Assembly (NCBI RefSeq): GCF_900099995.1
Contig: NZ_FNCZ01000005.1
Span: 87,456 to 151,455 of the forward strand
Length of the DNA stretch: 64,000 nt
DNA from: Winogradskyella thalassocola
GTDB lineage: Bacteria > Bacteroidota > Bacteroidia > Flavobacteriales > Flavobacteriaceae
Direction of reading: 5' to 3'
Shown: one piece after another, positions 60,544 through 64,000 of the stretch
How the letters are laid out: each line of letters opens with the position of its first letter
Numbering within the stretch: position 1 is the first letter of the stretch
Made by a program: the position numbers and the translations under genes
The notes under the pieces: generated by a model
The model's input: the letters and a program-made list of their open reading frames with translations, nothing else
The model's database searches: none
Told to the model about the DNA's origin: nothing

Positions 60544-61635
60544 TTACTCTGCGTAAAGCTCTAGATTAGATAATACAGTAGCAGGATCTACAGTTTTTGT
60601 GTGAATTTCCTCTTGATCTCTTACCATTTTAATACCTTCGAGTAGTATAGTTTCGGTTTCAGATACGCCTTTATCTACAATAAATAGGTGTGGTAATTCT
60701 GCTCCAATCGAGATTTCCCTTTGGTGCACAATATTATTGTTGTCAACAACAAAAACATAGGTTTTATCTAAGATTTCAAAAGTAGCTTTTTGTGGCACTA
60801 GAATGACATCTTTAAAAGGCACCGTCATTAAAACACTACCAGTTTCACCATGTCTTAAAATACCATCAGGATTAGGGAATGTGGCTCTAAAGGCAATATT
60901 TCCTGTTTCGCTGTCAAATTCTCCTTCAATGGTTTCTACAACACCTTTTTGGTTAAAACGTTTGTTATTAGCCATTAAAAGTTCAACGTTCGTGTTATTT
61001 CGTTTAGCTTCACTTGTAATATAATCGAGGTATTCAGCTTCTGGAACATTAAAATACACCCACATCTGACTGTTGTCTGATAGTGTTGTTAAGAGCTCTC
61101 CTTCGTCTAAAAGACTGCCTTCTCTGGCTTCCAAATGGTTAATTATCCCATTAAAAGGAGCTTTGATACTGGTAAAACCTAGATGGGTTTGTGCTAAAGA
61201 CACTTCGGCATTTGCTTTTTCTAAGTTTGCTTGTGCCATGGCCAATTCATTAGGTGACACCACATTACCATCGGCTAGTAATTGGGTATTTGCGAGTTCT
61301 ATTTCTGCCACTTTAGATTCGGCTTTAGCCTTATTGAGTTCGGCTTGATAGATATTAGGCATAATCTGAAATAACTGTTGGCCTTTCTTAACGTGTTGCC
61401 CTTCATCTACAGAAATATTTTTTAAATAACCTTTCTCTAAAGCACGGAGTTCAATGTGTCTAATTGAGTGAATTTGACTCACATAATCCTTCGCAATTGT
61501 GGTATCTTTTTTTATGGGGTTAGTTACGAGAAATGTTGATTCTTCGTGTTTTTCTTCTTTGTGTTCTTCACAGCTCGCCAGAGTTATACACATACATAGG
61601 CCTGCGAAAATGCTTATTTTCTTAATGATGTTCAC
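60544..61635 (-). CDS. RND efflux periplasmic adaptor (MexE/AcrA-like) lipoprotein
   Basis: A GTG at 61635 opens a lipoprotein signal (NIIKKISIFAGLCMCITLASC) that is better than the longer ATG 61701 start, which adds 22 unrelated residues. Adaptor features: lipoyl half-motifs RALEKGYLKNISVDEGQHVKKGQQLFQI and FTSIKAPFNGIINHLEAREGSLLDEGELL, a coiled-coil hairpin between them, and the beta-barrel with MWVYFNVPEAEY. It links pump and TolC. About 363 aa. Confidence 0.9.
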   Translation of the reverse strand: MNIIKKISIFAGLCMCITLASCEEHKEEKHEESTFLVTNPIKKDTTIAKDYVSQIHSIRHIELRALEKGYLKNISVDEGQHVKKGQQLFQIMPNIYQAELNKAKAESKVAEIELANTQLLADGNVVSPNELAMAQANLEKANAEVSLAQTHLGFTSIKAPFNGIINHLEAREGSLLDEGELLTTLSDNSQMWVYFNVPEAEYLDYITSEAKRNNTNVELLMANNKRFNQKGVVETIEGEFDSETGNIAFRATFPNPDGILRHGETGSVLMTVPFKDVILVPQKATFEILDKTYVFVVDNNNIVHQREISIGAELPHLFIVDKGVSETETILLEGIKMVRDQEEIHTKTVDPATVLSNLELYAE

Positions 61636-61742
61636 TTGTAAAATTATTTTATAAAATGATATAATAAATTGATCAAACCCATTGGGAATTGGGAGTGCCA
61701 TTCTTTAGAGTTTTGGTCGAAACTCTAAACCTTTAAATAAGA

Positions 61743-61775
61743 AACAGACTTGTAGTTCTTGTTAGTCTGTTTTAA
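61743..61775 (-). terminator. Possible terminator between the 137-aa gene and the RND operon
   Basis: AACAGACT / AGTCTGTT stem with a 13-nt loop. On the minus strand a T-rich stretch follows. It lies right after the stop of the upstream gene. Confidence 0.55.
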
Positions 61776-61780
61776 GGCTA

Positions 61781-62194
61781 TCAAATTATAAAAACTTGGA
61801 ATTGTACATGAAGCCTAAGACCAGGTTCATTGATGTCACTTTGTGGACGATATATACTTTTTTGAAGCTGTTTAGAAGACTGCTCAAATAACAAAGCATT
61901 AATAAATGCTGTTTCGAGATAGTTTTTATAAAACTGTTTTTTAGTAGAGGCTTCTTCGTCTTCTACATTATTACTTTCAACGATTTCAACATTTTTTCTA
62001 TCATCGCTATCCTTATGATATGGAATAAAAGTAGCATTAGTTGCTTGTTTTGCATAGTTATGAGTTGCATTACAATGCTCAACAGCTAAAGTATTCGTAG
62101 TGTTATTAAAAGCGTCATTGGCGTGTAAATTAGCAAATGTGCTGAGTAATAAAACTACAACTAAAGATAAATATGTCTTGAAAGTCTTTTTCAT
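61781..62194 (-). CDS. Exported hypothetical protein upstream of the RND operon, 137 aa
   Basis: ATG 62194 gives a signal peptide (MKKTFKTYLSLVVVLLLSTF, cleavage after LHA). The mature protein is polar, with HCNATHNYAKQATNATF, HKDSDDRKNVEIVESNNVEDEEA and a C-terminal FINALLFEQSSKQLQKSIY. I recognise no domain. A longer in-frame start (62374) would include 60 residues with no signal and run into the IS remnant region. It precedes the adaptor gene by about 145 bp and may share regulation. Confidence 0.7.
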   Translation of the reverse strand: MKKTFKTYLSLVVVLLLSTFANLHANDAFNNTTNTLAVEHCNATHNYAKQATNATFIPYHKDSDDRKNVEIVESNNVEDEEASTKKQFYKNYLETAFINALLFEQSSKQLQKSIYRPQSDINEPGLRLHVQFQVFII

Positions 62195-62304
62195 TTCAGG
62201 GCTCAAAACTATATCATAAGATTTGAATTTCCAAAAAGCGATAGTTTTAATTTTAATATTGCTATGATAAATATTTCTTAAAGAGAATAACGTGTAATGT
62301 TTCT

Positions 62305-62497
62305 TAAAGAATTTACTCAAGTGCAAGCAACTTTTTTGAAAGCTAAATTGATGAAATACAATCTTGTGCGTCATAAACTACTAAAACAGGTCTTTGCAAT
62401 AGCTAAATCAGGATTAATATATGATGGAAACTATAAAAGTATTTTAGTGAAAAATTAATGGGATTTTACTTGTTTTTTAGCACAGTACTTTGTTGTG
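62305..62497 (+). pseudogene. IS110-like transposase 3' remnant, copy 2, with IS right end
   Basis: Intact only from about 62351: MKYNLVRHKLLKQVFAIAKS, GLIYDGNYKSILVKN, stop TAA at 62456, then a 39-bp tail ending TTTGTTGTG (62497). Upstream degraded traces (CKQLF-like) carry it back to about 62305. The 120 bp 62378-62497 match copy 1 (54360-54479) without gaps at 110 of 120 positions. Both copies keep exactly the same right boundary and both lost their 5' part. The gap 62195-62506 holds only this. Confidence 0.65.
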
Positions 62498-62500
62498 TGC
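62490..62500. repeat. Left arm of an 11-bp inverted repeat around the ParDE pair
   Basis: TTGTTGTGTGC is the exact inverse complement of GCACACAACAA at 63101-63111, on the other side of the toxin-antitoxin pair. The first 8 bp belong to the IS110-like right end. Confidence 0.75.
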
Positions 62501-62506
62501 AGTTTT

Positions 62507-62809
62507 TTATTTCAGTCGTTTTTTAATGTCCATTCTTTGATGCAAGACTCTAATGATTTCCACAATTTCATTTTCGACTTTTCTGTAAAAAATCAGATGA
62601 GATTTTGTTTTAGTCACCCGATAATTTTTTCGAGTTTGTTCAGCGGATTTTCCAATCAGATAGTTGTCCGCAATAAATTCAATTTCAGCTATTATTAAAT
62701 CGTAATATCTGTCTGCTTGTTCTTTAGACCATTTGTTAAGCGTATAAATCCAAATTTTGTCTAAATCCTCAATCGCTTGTTGGCTTATGCGATATTTATG
62801 TTTACTCAT
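62507..62809 (-). CDS. parE: ParE/RelE superfamily toxin
   Basis: A 100-aa toxin: YRISQQAIEDLDKIWIYTLNKWSKEQADRYYDLIIAEIEFIADN, then SHLIFYRKVENEIVEIIRVLHQRMDI. The IVRVLHxRMD tail is the ParE signature; ParE toxins poison gyrase. It overlaps the antitoxin stop by 4 bp. The gene's 3' end lies 10 bp from the IS110-like right end. Confidence 0.92.
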   Translation of the reverse strand: MSKHKYRISQQAIEDLDKIWIYTLNKWSKEQADRYYDLIIAEIEFIADNYLIGKSAEQTRKNYRVTKTKSHLIFYRKVENEIVEIIRVLHQRMDIKKRLK

Positions 62810-63048
62810 AAGTGTTTACGATGTAATTCTTTCAGATGTTGTTTTGGGTCAAAATTTTCAACAAACCCGCTATTTTCTCCAACTTCGAGAGCTTTAATCA
62901 GTTCTCTTTCCTTTTTTTCTTCACGTTCTAACAAACGTAATGCGGAACGAATTACTTCGCTAACCGAACCATATCTTCCAGAGTTTACTTCTTCTCTGAT
63001 AAAATCCTCAAAATGATTTCCGAGTGATATTGATGTGTTTTTTCCCAT
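62806..63048 (-). CDS. parD: ParD-type (CC2985) antitoxin
   Basis: ATG 63048 gives an 80-aa protein: MGKNTSISLGNHFEDFIREEVNSGRYGSVSEVIRSALRLLEREE, a ribbon-helix-helix DNA-binding domain with a C-terminal toxin-binding helix. An in-frame start at 63123 would add 25 residues across the operator and promoter, so it is rejected. It precedes and overlaps the toxin, the normal ParDE order. Confidence 0.93.
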   Translation of the reverse strand: MGKNTSISLGNHFEDFIREEVNSGRYGSVSEVIRSALRLLEREEKKERELIKALEVGENSGFVENFDPKQHLKELHRKHL

Positions 63049-63066
63049 TTCGACTATAAATTTACT

Positions 63067-63098
63067 CAAATATACCAAATCTTGGTAACGTAGCCAAA
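63067..63098 (-). promoter_or_regulatory. Promoter and operator of the ParDE operon
   Basis: On the minus strand TTTG (63098-63095) and TATATTTG (63074-63067) are 20 bp apart, a consensus promoter. A perfect inverted repeat TACCAA-ATC-TTGGTA (63073-63087 on the plus strand) lies in the spacer and touches the -7 box. It is a fitting ParD ribbon-helix-helix operator, giving autorepression. Confidence 0.75.
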
Positions 63099-63100
63099 TT

Positions 63101-63132
63101 GCACACAACAAGTTATATAACAATAAATATAA
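63101..63132. repeat. Cassette-like boundary on the 5' side of the ParDE pair
   Basis: GCACACAACAA (63101-63111) is the right arm of the 11-bp inverted repeat. GTTATATAAC then AATAAATATA follow. The block aligns with the boundary at 55061-55089 beside the VOC gene. Confidence 0.5.
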
Positions 63133-63190
63133 ACAATATCCCTCATTGTTTTCGGGATAAGATATCTTTTATATCAAGTGATAAGAATTC

Positions 63191-63619
63191 TTATGTCTTA
63201 ATCATATCCCTATATTCTTCAAAAAAAGCTTCAAATAAACTCATATTTTCATTAAAGAATTCCATAACAACTCTCCATGTGTTTTTGTTATGGATTGATA
63301 CCTTTTGTTCTAAGGGCAAGTAGATGCGCGAAATTTCTTTGCCGTTCTCTAAAAAGTATTCTTCATTGTATATAACTTCGGGTAAGTAGTCGTTTTTCAG
63401 AATACCTTTTAAAGCCACAAGTTTTTCCCAGCAGTTAATTCGGTTTTCTAAATCATCTTCAAGATCTAATGCAATTAATGCCGACTTGTTATCAAAATGA
63501 AATTTAAAAGAAAACCCTTTAATTTTGGTATCATATAAAACCCATTTTCTTGGAAATGATTTACCGAAACTGGTCCAGAATTCTTGTCTTAATAATCTTG
63601 ATTCTTCTTTTGAAAACAT
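63191..63619 (-). CDS. DUF4268 domain-containing protein
   Basis: A 142-aa protein with the DUF4268 pattern: FWTSFGKSFPRKWVLYDTKIKGFSFKFHFDNKSALIALDLEDD, RINCWEKLVALKGIL and NTWRVVMEFFNENMSLFEAFFEEYRDMIK. It appears to be a small standalone form of a domain otherwise found attached to DNA-related proteins. The stop of the ZIP gene is directly upstream (0 bp gap to 63620), so the two are cotranscribed. The function is unknown. Confidence 0.87.
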   Translation of the reverse strand: MFSKEESRLLRQEFWTSFGKSFPRKWVLYDTKIKGFSFKFHFDNKSALIALDLEDDLENRINCWEKLVALKGILKNDYLPEVIYNEEYFLENGKEISRIYLPLEQKVSIHNKNTWRVVMEFFNENMSLFEAFFEEYRDMIKT

Positions 63620-64000
63620 TTAGATGAAATAAGCAATTAATATTCCTAAACAGATCGCAATCAACTTAGATAAATTAAATTTATGCCCTTCTCCAGATTC
63701 AAATAAAATCGTGGTAGAAATATGCAAAAAGATACCTATCACGATCGCATTAATGACATCTACATAAGTTGCCATAAAGCTAGAGTGATTAGAAATAAAC
63801 GTACCTAATGGTGTCATAGCGGCGAATACAACCAAGAAACTTATGATCTGTAATTTACTATAAGTAGATTTTAATAAAAAGGCGGTTATTAAAATGGCGA
63901 TAGGAATTTTATGAATTAATACACCATAAACCATATCATTATGCTGGTGAATTGGAAAGCCTTCTAAAAAACTATGAATACATAAACTGATAAAAAGTAA
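63620..64000 (-). CDS. ZIP family metal transporter (C-terminal part, runs off the window)
   Basis: The reading frame is open to the window edge, so the gene is partial at its 5' end; an ATG at 63932-63934 is internal. It contains the ZIP metal-binding helices: IHSFLEGFPIHQHND (His and Glu of helix IV) and HKIPIAILITAFLL (helix V), then two more helices. ZIP transporters bring zinc or iron into the cytoplasm. About 127 residues are visible. Confidence 0.88.
   Translation of the reverse strand, partial: LLFISLCIHSFLEGFPIHQHNDMVYGVLIHKIPIAILITAFLLKSTYSKLQIISFLVVFAAMTPLGTFISNHSSFMATYVDVINAIVIGIFLHISTTILFESGEGHKFNLSKLIAICLGILIAYFI

Noticed and set aside
63049-63123. Longer start of the ParD antitoxin
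   Set aside because: The extra 25 codons would cover the promoter and operator, and the RHH domain begins properly at the ATG 63048.

Overview
The window is AT-rich chromosomal DNA from a member of the Bacteroidota, almost certainly a (probably marine) Flavobacteriaceae. This rests on flavobacterial -7 boxes (TAnnTTTG) upstream of several genes, few Shine-Dalgarno sequences, families typical of the phylum (WbqC, DUF5683, DUF6122, DUF58/MoxR cluster, head-GIN proteins, two-subunit methylmalonyl-CoA mutase), and a conserved gene order mutL - rhomboid - rhomboid - EEP / WbqC - lepB - dapB - DUF5683 - parB - parA. There is no rRNA, CRISPR or prophage. The only tRNA is tRNA-Pro(TGG).

Layout. 0.1-5.2 kb: plus-strand operon of two small membrane proteins, mutL, two rhomboid proteases and a membrane-anchored EEP hydrolase. 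5.2-10.9 kb: minus-strand housekeeping run (DUF6122, WbqC, lepB, dapB, DUF5683, parB, parA). 11-17.8 kb: two large M16 peptidases and an anchored alpha/beta hydrolase. 17.9-24 kb: udk - divIC-like - methylmalonyl-CoA mutase subunits, then a cytochrome c and a PQQ-type sugar dehydrogenase. 24-24.8 kb: tRNA-Pro and a decayed, chimeric pseudogene. 25-27.5 kb: bile-acid-symporter-like carrier and aldehyde dehydrogenase. 27.6-30.4 kb: a cluster of small stress/envelope genes (YtxH, holin-like, DUF6327-like, hemerythrin, PA2169/DUF2383, DUF1328) whose transcription units share an unusual promoter-like motif pair. 31-35 kb: trxB and a YceI - outer-membrane protein - YceI set. 34.9-39 kb: PadR - PspC - GIN - GIN envelope-stress-like module. 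41.6-43.1 kb: divergent oxyR/dps. 43.9-51.3 kb: the MoxR/DUF58/DUF4129/DUF4350/SpoIIM/RDD cluster, interrupted by a four-helix-bundle gene bounded by heptamer repeats. 51.3-55.7 kb: hairpin repeats, TRIC channel, DUF2071 and a repeat-bounded VOC lipoprotein gene. 55.8-62.2 kb: complete tripartite RND efflux operon. 62.3-64 kb: an IS remnant, a ParDE toxin-antitoxin pair, DUF4268, and the end of a ZIP transporter.

The most unusual features are: (i) a four-helix-bundle (23S-IVS/bAvd-like) gene between moxR and the DUF58 gene, flanked by inverted degenerate 7-bp repeats, with an apparently empty version of the same repeat structure 1.4 kb away; (ii) a GAGCWAA motif exactly 27 bp ahead of a -7-like box at three stress genes, with a weaker fourth copy; (iii) two 92%-identical IS110-like transposase 3' ends abutting two unrelated gene modules (VOC lipoprotein and ParDE) whose other ends also resemble each other, a cassette-like arrangement; (iv) a REP-like palindrome inserted in frame in the methylmalonyl-CoA mutase small subunit; (v) a pseudogene formed by fusion of two gene remnants. 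All calls come from reading sequence and remembered family features; no database search was run.
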